A DNA stretch of 64,000 nucleotides from contig CADBUY010000007.1 of NCBI GenBank assembly GCA_902797965.1, positions 1 through 64,000 of the forward strand. Direction: 5' to 3'. Source of the DNA: an uncultured bacterium. Lineage in GTDB: Bacteria > Cyanobacteriota > Vampirovibrionia > Gastranaerophilales > Gastranaerophilaceae. The position numbers and the translations under genes were made by a program. Shown here in pieces: positions 17,276 to 25,723 of this stretch (positions within the stretch are counted from its first letter, which is position 1; every line of letters starts with the position of its first letter). The notes below the pieces were generated by a model. That model searched no databases and was not told the origin of the DNA. It worked only from the letters and a program-made list of their open reading frames with translations.

Positions 17276-18733
17276 ATGAAAATTAAAGAACGAATTTTAT
17301 ACACTGCAATATTTATTTGCTGGATAGTAATTATAATCGTTGCAGGTCTTAACCATGAAGCTTGGGCTGATGAAGCACAGGCTTGGCTTATTGCAAGAGA
17401 TCATTCATTCTTTGACATAATTTTTTCCAATGTGCTGAATTACGAAGGTCACCCTTTCTTATGGTACTACATCGTAAAGTTTTTTATACTTTTGCATTTA
17501 CCATATAATTATTATTTTGTAATTCCACTTTTATTTACTGGAATAGGACTATATTTACTATTATTTAAATCAAAACTGCCTGATTTTATTAAAATAATAT
17601 TACCATTTACATTTTATATATTCTCTTTATATCCAATCATTGCAAGAAATCATTCTTTAGTATTTCCAGTTCTTGCATTTATTGCGATAATATATAAAGA
17701 CAGACTTCAAAAACCTGTTATATACACGTTATTATTACTTGTGCTTCTTAGCATAAGTGCGCACAGTTATGTTATTGCCGGGATACTATTTTTATCGTAC
17801 TGTTTTGATACATATAAAAAATATAGAAAAGACCGTTACATCGATAAAAAACTGATATGCTGCGTATCTGCAGCTTTTCTAGGCTTTATTTTGACACCGT
17901 TATATTTAATTTCTCCTACTGACTTGGTAAGAGTAACACGCGTGCATGTTCCGGATAACTTTCTGTTAAGTATTTTAGAACCATTTACGGATTGTTATTT
18001 TAAAATTAACTATCATAATCTGAAAACATATATGTTGGGAGCATTTCTGCTTAGTATGTATTCCGTAGGCTTTTTTGCTTTTTGTAAAACGCTACAGCAA
18101 AAGATATTATTTATTACATTACCACTGTCCGTTTTGTTAGTTATGAGCACAGTTTATTATATGCATTGGCATCTCAGTTATATATTTTTTTGTTTAATAT
18201 TCTTATTATGGATTTTTACAGAAGAAAACAAACTATATGAAGAAAAACCGACACTGCTCGATAAAATATTTTATTCTCTATTTTTAATACTTCTGTTAAT
18301 ACAGCTAAAATGGGGGATTCTTAATGAATTTCTTGACAATATGTATCCTTACTGCGGTTCAAAGTCCGCTGCTAACTTTATAATAAAAAACAATTTAGAC
18401 AAATATGATATTGTTGGTATTGGTTTTAAAAGTATGCCATTACAACCATATTTCCCTAAAAATATATACAAAAACTACAAACAATCATATTGGGGATGGA
18501 CAAGGGCAAATTATGCAAACCAACGTGAACCGGTAAATTTACGTTATCCTGTTATTGTTATGGATTATATGGAACAGGGCAATTTTACAAAAGAAGATGT
18601 TGAGTTTATAACTCACAATTACAAAATATATATTTTTAAGGGAATGATGTTTATAAAAGGCAGAAACCAAGAAAGCAATAATCTGATTATTTGCGTTAGA
18701 AATGATATCGCTAATAGTATAAATAACCAATAA
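17276..18733 (+). CDS. GT-C/family 39-like membrane glycosyltransferase
   Basis: This 485-residue protein has about ten hydrophobic helices. HEAWADEAQAW after the first helix (near residue 28) is the acidic DE motif on the first extracytoplasmic loop of GT-C enzymes that take sugars from polyprenyl-phosphate donors. The C-terminal 100 residues are a soluble tail. It probably glycosylates a lipid or protein outside the cytoplasmic membrane; acceptor and sugar are unknown. It lies 12 nt after the small gene at 17075 with no good ribosome site of its own, so translation may be coupled. Confidence 0.7.
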   Translation: MKIKERILYTAIFICWIVIIIVAGLNHEAWADEAQAWLIARDHSFFDIIFSNVLNYEGHPFLWYYIVKFFILLHLPYNYYFVIPLLFTGIGLYLLLFKSKLPDFIKIILPFTFYIFSLYPIIARNHSLVFPVLAFIAIIYKDRLQKPVIYTLLLLVLLSISAHSYVIAGILFLSYCFDTYKKYRKDRYIDKKLICCVSAAFLGFILTPLYLISPTDLVRVTRVHVPDNFLLSILEPFTDCYFKINYHNLKTYMLGAFLLSMYSVGFFAFCKTLQQKILFITLPLSVLLVMSTVYYMHWHLSYIFFCLIFLLWIFTEENKLYEEKPTLLDKIFYSLFLILLLIQLKWGILNEFLDNMYPYCGSKSAANFIIKNNLDKYDIVGIGFKSMPLQPYFPKNIYKNYKQSYWGWTRANYANQREPVNLRYPVIVMDYMEQGNFTKEDVEFITHNYKIYIFKGMMFIKGRNQESNNLIICVRNDIANSINNQ

Positions 18734-18947
18734 TATGTAATAAAAATAATAAAAATTATGTCTCGGTATTTTATCTTTAAGGGCATATATCAATGTTGAT
18801 TTAATTGTCTGTTTTTATAGAGAGTCTTAAAAATTTATTTTACTTGAAAGTTTATTTATTTGAAAAAAATATTTATTTTAGTCAGATAAAATTTAGAAAA
18901 CATGTATTACAAAGAAAAATAAAGTCTATAAACCATGGTTTTACTAA

Positions 18948-18975
18948 TTGACAACACATATTTATCAGCTAAAAT
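18948..18975 (+). promoter_or_regulatory. tuf promoter
   Basis: A perfect TTGACA (18948-18953) is followed after 16 bp by TAAAAT (18970-18975). The leader to the tuf ATG is about 57 nt and contains AGAAGGAGA. The rest of the 305-bp gap 18734-19038 is AT-rich with no other feature seen. Confidence 0.75.
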
Positions 18976-19038
18976 AAATTATATAACTTAGAGAGTAAGT
19001 TAACGTAGTATATTTAATCAAAGAAGGAGATTAATCTC

Positions 19039-20247
19039 ATGGCACGTGAAAAGTATGAACGTACGAAACCACACGTTAACGTAGGTACAATAGGCCACGT
19101 TGACCACGGTAAAACAACATTAACAGCAGCTATTTCCGGCGTTTTAGCTGCAGCTGGTAAAGCAGATGCTAAGAAATTTGATGAAATCGATGCTGCTCCA
19201 GAAGAAAGAGCAAGAGGTATAACCATCTCTACTGCTCACATTGAATACGAAACTGATGCAAGACACTATGCACACGTAGACTGCCCAGGCCACGCAGACT
19301 ATGTTAAGAACATGATTACAGGTGCTGCTCAAATGGATGGAGCTATCCTAGTTGTTGCAGCTACTGATGGTGCTATGCCTCAAACTCGTGAACACATTCT
19401 TCTTGCTAGACAAGTTGGTGTTCCTAAATTAGTTGTATTCTTAAACAAATGTGATATGGTTGATGACCCTGAATTATTAGAATTAGTTGAAATGGAAGTT
19501 AGAGAACTTCTTTCATCTTATGAATTCGACGGTGACAACATTCCATTTATCCATGGTTCTGCTCTAAAGGCTTTGGAAGCTGTTCAAGCTAATCCAAACA
19601 TTGCAAGAGGCGAAGATAAATGGGTTGATAAGATTTGGGAATTGATGGATGCTATCGACAGCTACATCCCAACTCCTGAAAGAGACTTAGACAAACCATT
19701 CTTGATGCCAATCGAAGATATCTTCTCTATCACAGGTCGTGGTACAGTTGCTACAGGTAGAGTTGAAAGAGGTATTGTTAAAGTTGGTGACGAAGTTGAA
19801 TTAGTTGGTTTGGGCGAAACTAAGAAAACTACAGTAACCGGTGTTGAAATGTTCAGAAAATCTCTTGACCAAGGTCAAGCTGGTGACAACATTGGTGCAT
19901 TGTTAAGAGGTGTTGATAAGACTGAAATCCAACGTGGTCAAGTTCTTGCAAAACCTGGTTCAATCCACCCACACACTAAATTTACTGCTAACGTTTACGT
20001 TTTGACAAAAGAAGAAGGCGGACGTCACACTCCATTCTTCCCTGGTTACAGACCACAATTCTATATCAGAACAACTGACGTTACAGGTTCTATCAAATTT
20101 GATGGCGAAATGGTAATGCCTGGTGATAACGTAGTTATGGACGTTGAATTAATCGCTCCAGTAGCTATCGAACAAGGTATGAGATTCGCTATCCGTGAAG
20201 GCGGTAGAACAGTTGGTGCCGGTGTTGTTGACAAAATTACTGAGTAA
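19039..20247 (+). CDS. tuf: elongation factor Tu
   Basis: EF-Tu carries aminoacyl-tRNA to the ribosome. The 402 residues show the GTPase loops GHVDHGKTT (19-27), DCPGH (81-85) and NKCD, followed by domains 2 and 3 ([30 protein letters not shown]). Length is normal. It stands alone here, not in the rpsL-rpsG-fusA-tuf cluster. Its codons are noticeably more biased (GGT, GAA, AAC) than in neighbours, as expected for a highly expressed gene. It has the strongest promoter seen in the window and a strong terminator. Confidence 0.98.
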   Translation: MAREKYERTKPHVNVGTIGHVDHGKTTLTAAISGVLAAAGKADAKKFDEIDAAPEERARGITISTAHIEYETDARHYAHVDCPGHADYVKNMITGAAQMDGAILVVAATDGAMPQTREHILLARQVGVPKLVVFLNKCDMVDDPELLELVEMEVRELLSSYEFDGDNIPFIHGSALKALEAVQANPNIARGEDKWVDKIWELMDAIDSYIPTPERDLDKPFLMPIEDIFSITGRGTVATGRVERGIVKVGDEVELVGLGETKKTTVTGVEMFRKSLDQGQAGDNIGALLRGVDKTEIQRGQVLAKPGSIHPHTKFTANVYVLTKEEGGRHTPFFPGYRPQFYIRTTDVTGSIKFDGEMVMPGDNVVMDVELIAPVAIEQGMRFAIREGGRTVGAGVVDKITE

Positions 20248-20275
20248 TTTAACAACATAAGCAGATAGCAAATGT

Positions 20276-20312
20276 AAGGTGGGCAAAGCCGTCAGGCGTG
20301 CCCACCTTTTTT
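20276..20312 (+). terminator. tuf terminator
   Basis: AAGGTGGGCA pairs with TGCCCACCTT, with an inner GCC...GGC pair, followed by T6. The stem is of the GGTGGGC...GCCCACC type that recurs as an intergenic repeat in this window. Confidence 0.85.
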
Positions 20313-20333
20313 CGTTACATTAATTATTTTATT

Positions 20334-20359
20334 GGTGGGCACACTCCGTTTTGCCCACC
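20334..20359. repeat. GGTGGGC...GCCCACC inverted repeat
   Basis: GGTGGGCA and TGCCCACC flank CACTCCGTTT. Relatives lie at 20276-20308 and 29770-29804, and a degenerate one near 22741-22808. This copy directly abuts the gene remnant at 20361. Confidence 0.6.
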
Positions 20360-20360
20360 C

Positions 20361-20474
20361 TACGGTACTCTTGTTCAAGCTTTTGAAATTTGTTGCGAAT
20401 TGAGTTGGAAAGTTTTAAAGGATTACTTATATGAAAATGGCATTGATGTAAGTTTGCCTAAAAAAGTATATTAA
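20361..20474 (+). pseudogene. remnant of HI0074-type nucleotidyltransferase partner
   Basis: This open stretch encodes LVQAFEICCELSWKVLKDYL plus 15 more residues and a stop. It resembles the F-E-x-x-x-E-L-x-W-K-x-L-K-x-Y-L core of the substrate-binding partner proteins of minimal nucleotidyltransferases (HI0074/TIGR01987 family, often toxin-antitoxin-like pairs). The full family protein is about 130 residues; only about 35 remain, with no start, and the left edge is the inverted repeat. No nucleotidyltransferase gene remains beside it. Confidence 0.55.
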
Positions 20475-20502
20475 AAAAGAGCAGTCATAAATCTGCTCTT
20501 TT
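20475..20502. terminator. bidirectional terminator
   Basis: AAAAGAGCAG (20475-20484) pairs with CTGCTCTTTT (20493-20502). It may end the small leftward gene at 20552 and marks the end of the remnant. Confidence 0.7.
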
Positions 20503-20551
20503 CTAAATCCCAATCTTACCTATAATTAACTTCTTAGCTGCACCTTCCTTT

Positions 20552-20728
20552 CTACAATAGCAAGTAATTGTTTTCAATATCTTGAATACATGTTTTCTTA
20601 AATTCTTTTGGAATTGTTACATACACATATTCTGTCTGTTTTTTTAACCCGCATAACCCTATTACAGAGTTGTCTTTTCCCAAATTATCATGAACAAAGT
20701 TAAACAAATTTTGAATTCTCTTTTGCAT
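20552..20728 (-). CDS. small hypothetical protein (58 aa)
   Basis: The minus strand has an ATG at 20728 preceded by AAAGGATA at good spacing and an open frame of 58 codons. The protein begins MQKRIQNLFNFVHDNLGK and ends IENNYLLL. It is soluble, with one CGLKK segment; no family recognised. The codon use is like its neighbours. A terminator lies 50 nt beyond its stop. Confidence 0.5.
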   Translation of the reverse strand: MQKRIQNLFNFVHDNLGKDNSVIGLCGLKKQTEYVYVTIPKEFKKTCIQDIENNYLLL

Positions 20729-20880
20729 AAACTATCCTTTCTTACCATTTATGTGATATAATGACAATGTTGTTTTAATGAATATTATTTAAAAGTCAAG
20801 AAAAAGATGGTAATTTATATACCAGTCTTACAGTAGAAAGCAGATCGGACTTACAAATCCGGAAGAATAAGGAGTAAAAA

Positions 20881-21084
20881 ATGGCAAAAGTTACTAAAGA
20901 TATGGGTATTATAGAAATAGTTCAGGCACATCCCGAAGCAGCTATGGTATTTCAGAAATATGGCATGGGGTGCTTGGGCTGCGCAGCAGCAAGATTTGAA
21001 AACCTTGAAGCAGGTGCTAAAGTTCACGGTTTTGATGCAGACCAAATGGTTGCTGATATTAACGAATTAATTGGTGAGGAATAG
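20881..21084 (+). CDS. DUF1858 redox-disulfide domain protein
   Basis: The 67-residue protein is a stand-alone DUF1858 domain, a small helical family often linked to hybrid-cluster proteins. GMGCLGCAAARFE near residue 31 has the CxxC pair expected to act as a redox disulfide or metal site. The partner is unknown; no hybrid-cluster gene is in the window. AAGGAG precedes the ATG. The NfeD gene starts 65 nt later, separated by a CCCTCCC...GGGAGGG palindrome. Confidence 0.85.
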   Translation: MAKVTKDMGIIEIVQAHPEAAMVFQKYGMGCLGCAAARFENLEAGAKVHGFDADQMVADINELIGEE

Positions 21085-21098
21085 TACTCACATCAGAA

Positions 21099-21118
21099 CC
21101 CTCCCTTTTAAGGGAGGG
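21099..21118. repeat. CCCTCCCTT...AAGGGAGGG palindrome
   Basis: 9-bp arms with a 2-nt gap lie between the DUF1858 and nfeD genes. It belongs to a palindrome family also at 21589, 26847, 27127 and, imperfectly, 56743. Confidence 0.65.
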
Positions 21119-21149
21119 AATATTATTATAAGCAGAGGAGAGTTTTGCA

Positions 21150-21566
21150 ATGGTTTTATGGGAGTTTATTGTAATTTGCGGCATTGCTTTTGTTATTTTG
21201 GAATTATTTATTCCAAGCATGTTCTTTTTGAACTTTGCACTCGCAGCTTTTATAACAGCAGCAGTTTCTGCTTTTACTGTTAAAACATCAATTCTTGTAT
21301 CAGTATTCTTTATATTTTCATTTTTATCTTTTATCTTTTTAAGACCACTTCTCTTAAAAAGAAATAGTAAAGAAACAGAAACAGGGGTTAGTGACAAATA
21401 CATCGGTCAAAAAGCAAGAGTTATAGAAGATATTAATGCCGATAATGGTGCAATATCAATATATGATGAACGATGGAATGCAAGAACTGAAGATGGTTCA
21501 GTAATTCCAGCCGGTTCAGAAGTCATTATTGTCAGAAATGACAGTTTAATTATGTATGTAAAATAG
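21150..21566 (+). CDS. NfeD-family membrane protein
   Basis: This 138-residue protein has two or three hydrophobic helices (about residues 4-70) and a C-terminal OB-like domain (about 85-138; IGQKARVIEDI, RWNARTEDGSVIPAGSEVIIVRND), the layout of short NfeD proteins. These act with SPFH/stomatin proteins in membrane organisation and quality control. The SPFH gene follows 72 nt downstream, the classical pair. AGAGGAG precedes the ATG. Confidence 0.9.
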   Translation: MVLWEFIVICGIAFVILELFIPSMFFLNFALAAFITAAVSAFTVKTSILVSVFFIFSFLSFIFLRPLLLKRNSKETETGVSDKYIGQKARVIEDINADNGAISIYDERWNARTEDGSVIPAGSEVIIVRNDSLIMYVK

Positions 21567-21588
21567 GGTGCTGGTTGACACCTCACCC

Positions 21589-21612
21589 CACCCTCTCCTC
21601 AAGGAGAGGGTG
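21589..21612. repeat. CACCCTCTCCT...AGGAGAGGGTG palindrome
   Basis: 11-bp arms with a 2-nt gap lie between nfeD and the SPFH gene. It is a variant of the CCCTCCC palindrome family. Confidence 0.6.
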
Positions 21613-21638
21613 AAATCGTTTAAAAGAGAGGAGTTTTT

Positions 21639-22619
21639 ATGGAATTTGGATTTTTCTTATCTGTATTCTTGATTGCACTTGCGATACTTTTTATATCAAA
21701 AGGCGTAATCATTGTTCAGCAGGCAGAAGTTGTCGTTATTGAAAGACTTGGTAAATTTGACAGAATTTTAGAGTCAGGTTTTAACTTTATTATTCCTGTG
21801 TTAGAAGCACCAAGAGCCATTGACTGGAAAACTACAAGAAAAGGTTTTGACGGTTCTTCTTATACATATATTGAAAAAAGAACAAGAATTGACCTTAGAG
21901 AAGCTGTATATGACTTCCCTCGTCAAAACGTAATCACAAAAGATAACGTTTCAATCAGTATTAACGCTCTTTTGTATTTTCAAATTATGAACCCAAAATC
22001 AGCAGTTTATGAAATTCAAAACCTGCCGGAAGCTATTGAAAAACTAACCCAGACTAACCTGAGAAACCTTGTCGGTCAGCTTGATTTGGATGAAAGTTTG
22101 GTATCTCGTGACAAGATTAATCAAGAACTTAGAGCAATCTTAGATGAAGCAACTAATAAATGGGGTGTAAAAGTTAACAGAGTTGAACTTCAGGATATTA
22201 TTCCGCCAACTGACATTCAATCTGCAATGGAAAAACAAATGAAAGCCGAGCGTGACAGGCGTGCAGCAATCTTAGAAGCAGAAGGTCTTAAAAAATCAGC
22301 AGTTCTTAAAGCAGAGGGTGAAAAAGAGGCTGCAATAAATAGAGCAGAGGGTGAAAAACAATCTAATATTTTAAGAGCTGAGGGTATTGCCCAAGCTCGT
22401 ATTCTTGAAGCAGACGGTGAAAAGGAAGCTATCCAAAGAATTATAGACGCACTTGCAGACAAAGGTCAGCCTGATAAGTACTTAATTGCAATGAAATACT
22501 TAGAAACAATGAAGACTATAACAAGCGGTAAAGATAACAAAATTGTTTACATGCCTTATGAAGCAACAGGAATACTAAGTTCGGTTGATGGTATCAAACA
22601 AATGTTTGGGGGTAAATAG
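21639..22619 (+). CDS. SPFH/band 7 (stomatin-like) protein
   Basis: The 326-residue protein has an N-terminal membrane anchor (about 4-24), the SPFH/PHB domain (about 26-190; QQAEVVVIERLGKFDRIL, ALLYFQIMNPKSAVYEI) and an alanine/glutamate-rich coiled coil with repeats of AEGEK type (about 205-265). Relatives (QmcA, YbbK) form large membrane-bound cages with NfeD and FtsH partners. AGAGAGGAG precedes the ATG. The stop codon lies within the first of three tandem GGGGTAAATA repeats. Confidence 0.93.
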   Translation: MEFGFFLSVFLIALAILFISKGVIIVQQAEVVVIERLGKFDRILESGFNFIIPVLEAPRAIDWKTTRKGFDGSSYTYIEKRTRIDLREAVYDFPRQNVITKDNVSISINALLYFQIMNPKSAVYEIQNLPEAIEKLTQTNLRNLVGQLDLDESLVSRDKINQELRAILDEATNKWGVKVNRVELQDIIPPTDIQSAMEKQMKAERDRRAAILEAEGLKKSAVLKAEGEKEAAINRAEGEKQSNILRAEGIAQARILEADGEKEAIQRIIDALADKGQPDKYLIAMKYLETMKTITSGKDNKIVYMPYEATGILSSVDGIKQMFGGK

Positions 22620-22639
22620 GGGTAAATAGGGGTAAATAT
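22610..22639. repeat. GGGGTAAATA tandem repeat, 3 units of 10 bp
   Basis: Three exact units overlap the 3' end of the SPFH gene, the first supplying its last codons and stop. The remainder of 22640-22852 has a terminator and a degenerate GTAGGGTGGGT...ACCCACC inverted repeat. Confidence 0.85.
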
Positions 22640-22700
22640 GTGTAAACATAAGTAGTTTAATTTTTAGACTAATAGATATATTTTATCCGAATAATAATAA

Positions 22701-22729
22701 AAAAGGCTCACATATTAAGTGAGCCTTTT
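22701..22729. terminator. terminator after SPFH gene
   Basis: AAAAGGCTCAC pairs with GTGAGCCTTTT around a 7-nt loop and is followed by TT. Confidence 0.8.
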
Positions 22730-22815
22730 TTAGAATACTGTAGGGTGGGTTAAGCCTGTAATAATCCTTATTTTAGAGGTATTATCGTGAAATGGCGAAC
22801 CCACCAACATAGAAT

Positions 22816-22840
22816 AAATTTTGACTTTTTAGTCACCCTC
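22816..22840 (-). repeat. 25-bp 3'-end element, copy A
   Basis: A 25-bp sequence with core GACTTTTTAGTCACCCTC lies 12 nt beyond the stop of the leftward gene at 22853 and recurs exactly at 56799-56823, 7 nt beyond another leftward gene. On the minus strand it can fold as TGACT-AAAA-AGTCA followed by AAATTT. Confidence 0.7.
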
Positions 22841-22852
22841 TTTTTAGTTTAT

Positions 22853-24190
22853 TTATGATATAACACCCTCTTTAATGAGTTGTTGTCTAATTTCTTTCTT
22901 TGTCTGAAATTCTGCATCATCTTTATTCATTAACCGTTTAGCAAGCATTATAGCAGGAGTTACTACGCCCAATGCAAATATACATGTTCCTATGTTTGTA
23001 ATAATTGAATGTCTTTTCAACTTCTTAACCTGTTTGAAGAATTTTTCCGCAGTGTCACCTTTCTTCAGTGCTTCTGAATACTGTTTATAAAGTGCATCTA
23101 CATTTTTATACACGCTCTTAACGTCCTCAAGGTCGATAAATTTTCTTGTATCTATTTTATCCGTATATTCAGATTTTTTAAATATCTCATACCATTTTTT
23201 AGGCTTTTCGTACATTGATATTATGTTAGATTCTTTTGCAGCTTTTACAATCTCATTTTCAGGATTTTTATGCAGAAATTCATAAAGTTCAATGTCCTTT
23301 TTAGAGTCTAATACATTCTTGAATGCTTCCAAATCATTTTTAACTGAGCCGTTTTCAAAAGATTTTTGCAGTTTTCCGCTTTCTATTACTCTTGCATCAA
23401 GTCCGATTGTTCTGTTATGCTTCTTTATCGCTCTTTTTTCCATATAATCCTGAATTTTGCCGCCGGCATAGTACATAAAACATAATGTTGATGCTTCTTT
23501 TATACCATACCCAGCAAATTCTTGCGGAGTTCTTGAATCTGCAAGTCTTTCGGTAGTTATTGCTCCATCTAATATCCACATGTTTCTAACAGGCGAAAAG
23601 GCAAAGTTCTTGACTATATCGCCTAAACCTTTAAATGTTACGTCACCTTTATTGTTATTGGTCGAATTATTTTTCTTATCCTGATTTTCATTTGCCTTTT
23701 TGGCATTAAATTCAGCTATTAAATTCTTCTTTATCTTATTTTCGGTATAATGCTGTTTTGCTCTTGTTAATCCTATATAACTAACAATAGCCATACCTGT
23801 TGAGAAAAAGAATTTATATAAAGCAAGATTTTTAAACAGTCCCTGCTTTTTGGCAATTTTTTCCAAATTCTTTTTAACTTCTTCTGTTGGAGCAAATTCT
23901 TTTGTTTTTTCAAAGATATCTTTATTTTTAAAGTTTCTTACATCAAACTTTGAATCAAGTTGGCATGCCTTAAATATGGTTTTATCAAATAGCCACTTAA
24001 ATGCCGGAATAGCACATAACCAGATGATTTCAGTGCCAACTTCATCAATGAGCCTGTCTTGACCTTCTTCTTTTCCTGTAAGCATAGAACCGGTAGTCAT
24101 ACCGGCAGTAGCTGCGGTATCTTTTACCAGTAGAGGAATAAGTGAATTGGGGTTTCCCAATGTTGAAAATACTGCTGCAACATTTAACAT
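22853..24190 (-). CDS. large membrane-associated hypothetical protein
   Basis: I do not recognise this 445-residue protein. Hydrophobic stretches lie near residues 65-80, 140-155 and 400-420; the rest is lysine-rich and helical. VTFKGLGDIVKNFAF in the middle resembles the F-x-G motif of other large unknown proteins here. A GTG five codons upstream (24205) is a possible start, but the ATG at 24190 has GGGGG at suitable distance. The gene is monocistronic and ends at the shared 25-bp 3' element. Confidence 0.6.
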   Translation of the reverse strand: MLNVAAVFSTLGNPNSLIPLLVKDTAATAGMTTGSMLTGKEEGQDRLIDEVGTEIIWLCAIPAFKWLFDKTIFKACQLDSKFDVRNFKNKDIFEKTKEFAPTEEVKKNLEKIAKKQGLFKNLALYKFFFSTGMAIVSYIGLTRAKQHYTENKIKKNLIAEFNAKKANENQDKKNNSTNNNKGDVTFKGLGDIVKNFAFSPVRNMWILDGAITTERLADSRTPQEFAGYGIKEASTLCFMYYAGGKIQDYMEKRAIKKHNRTIGLDARVIESGKLQKSFENGSVKNDLEAFKNVLDSKKDIELYEFLHKNPENEIVKAAKESNIISMYEKPKKWYEIFKKSEYTDKIDTRKFIDLEDVKSVYKNVDALYKQYSEALKKGDTAEKFFKQVKKLKRHSIITNIGTCIFALGVVTPAIMLAKRLMNKDDAEFQTKKEIRQQLIKEGVIS

Positions 24191-24313
24191 AATTACAGCC
24201 CCCACTTTAGGTTCATTAATTTTTTACTATGTTTGTTCATACTTCGACCTTCTTTCTTTTTAAAACACGTCAAGATTAAAAATTGACATTATGTTACAAA
24301 ATTTTTACATTAA

Positions 24314-24344
24314 AAAACTCTCGCTTTTCTGAAGCGAGAGTTTT
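24314..24344. terminator. terminator
   Basis: AAAACTCTCGCTT pairs with AAGCGAGAGTTTT around TTCTG. It ends the small leftward gene at 24380. Confidence 0.8.
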
Positions 24345-24379
24345 AAACTTTTTATCCTTTTATTGCCCTTGATTTACCC

Positions 24380-24625
24380 CTATCCGACCAACTCAGTATC
24401 GTCTGATTCGGAAGCTTTTACCATAATGGCATGTTCAACGGGGTTTTCCTTTTTGTAAGGATTTTCGTTTACTGTCGCTTCTTCAAAACCAAACTCGTCT
24501 CGGGCTTTCTTCATTTGAGTCTCATCTACTAACTTTTTAGCCAACTCTGCAATCTCGTATACTAATTTATAGCGATTATCAGTCTTTTCATTTAATTCCC
24601 ATGCGATTTTAATAATTTGATCCAT
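24380..24625 (-). CDS. possible RNA polymerase omega subunit
   Basis: This 81-residue protein has NRYKLVYEIAELAKKL near residue 17 and NPVEHAIMVKASE near 61. This matches the omega pattern of N-R-[FY]-x-L-V...A-x-x-A-R followed by K-P-V...A-[IL], although the usual R-A-R is replaced by L-A-K. Omega helps assemble the beta' subunit. The identification is tentative; a lineage-specific small protein is the alternative. AAGAGGTAAG precedes the ATG, and a terminator follows 36 nt after the stop. Confidence 0.4.
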   Translation of the reverse strand: MDQIIKIAWELNEKTDNRYKLVYEIAELAKKLVDETQMKKARDEFGFEEATVNENPYKKENPVEHAIMVKASESDDTELVG

Positions 24626-24787
24626 TTCTTACCTCTTTATGTAAAATCTTAACAATTAAAATAATTGTATAACACACAAATTTTTTTGTCTAGGGGGGAG
24701 GGATAAATAAAGAGTAATAATCATAATAATTAATTGACTTTACCACCTGTCTATGTCTTAATAATAGATAACACACAGAGGCGAAAT

Positions 24788-25723
24788 ATGGATTCATTAG
24801 TCGAAAAAATTAATAGCTTGAAGAAAGAGAAAAATGCAGTTATTTTGGCGCATTGTTACCAAAATGTTGAAGTGGATGAAGTAGCTGACTATGTTGGTGA
24901 TTCACTTTATCTAAGCAGAATGGCTAAAAATACGGATGCTGACATCATTGTTTTTGCAGGAGTTTCTTTTATGGCTGAAACTGCAAAATTGCTTTCTCCA
25001 AATAAAAAAGTTCTACTTCCAAGATTAGAAGCCGGCTGTTTTATGGCAAATATGATTAATGTAGACTCCTTGCGCCAATTTAAGGCATTGCATCCGAATA
25101 TTCCTACTGTTTGTTATGTAAACTCGACTGCCGCTATAAAAGCAGAATGTGATGTTTGCTGCACAAGTTCAAATGCATTAAATGTTGTAAAAAATTTGGG
25201 TGCCAAAGAGGTATTATTTGTTCCTGATACATATCTTGGTAAATGGGTAGAAAAACAACTAAACGGACAAGTAAAGGTTCATACTTATAACGGTTTTTGT
25301 CCTACACATTTAAGACTAAGACCGGAAGATGTAGAAAAATCAAGATTAGAACATCCTGATTCAAAAGTTTTGGCCCATCCTGAATGTCACCATACTGTTT
25401 CAGAATTAGCAGATTTTGTAGGAAGTACAAAAGAAATTATGGAATACGTTAAAAACACCGATTTTAAAGAATATACAATTGCGACTGAAAAAGGCGTTTT
25501 TGACAGACTTCAAAGAGATTACAAGGAGAAAACTTTTTACTTGCTTTCAGAAAAACTCGTATGCCAAAATATGAAATGGAATACTTTAGATGACATTTAT
25601 AATTCACTTTTAAGAGAAGAACATGAAATAACTTTAGATAAAGAAACTTCTGAAAAAGCTATGGCTTGTATCAATAAAATGTTTGAAATAACTCAACCGC
25701 TTAGTGTTTCCGGAGGCAAGTAA
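24788..25723 (+). CDS. nadA: quinolinate synthase
   Basis: NadA condenses iminoaspartate with dihydroxyacetone phosphate to quinolinate in NAD synthesis, using a [4Fe-4S] cluster. The three cluster cysteines are recognisable in LEAGCFMAN, DVCCTSSNA and HPECHHTV. With the ATG at 24788 (AGAGG upstream) the protein has 311 residues, normal for the family; the frame also opens at 24734 but that part lacks conserved features. Its stop overlaps the mnmA start (TAATG), so the two are translationally coupled. nadB and nadC are not in the window. Confidence 0.96.
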   Translation: MDSLVEKINSLKKEKNAVILAHCYQNVEVDEVADYVGDSLYLSRMAKNTDADIIVFAGVSFMAETAKLLSPNKKVLLPRLEAGCFMANMINVDSLRQFKALHPNIPTVCYVNSTAAIKAECDVCCTSSNALNVVKNLGAKEVLFVPDTYLGKWVEKQLNGQVKVHTYNGFCPTHLRLRPEDVEKSRLEHPDSKVLAHPECHHTVSELADFVGSTKEIMEYVKNTDFKEYTIATEKGVFDRLQRDYKEKTFYLLSEKLVCQNMKWNTLDDIYNSLLREEHEITLDKETSEKAMACINKMFEITQPLSVSGGK

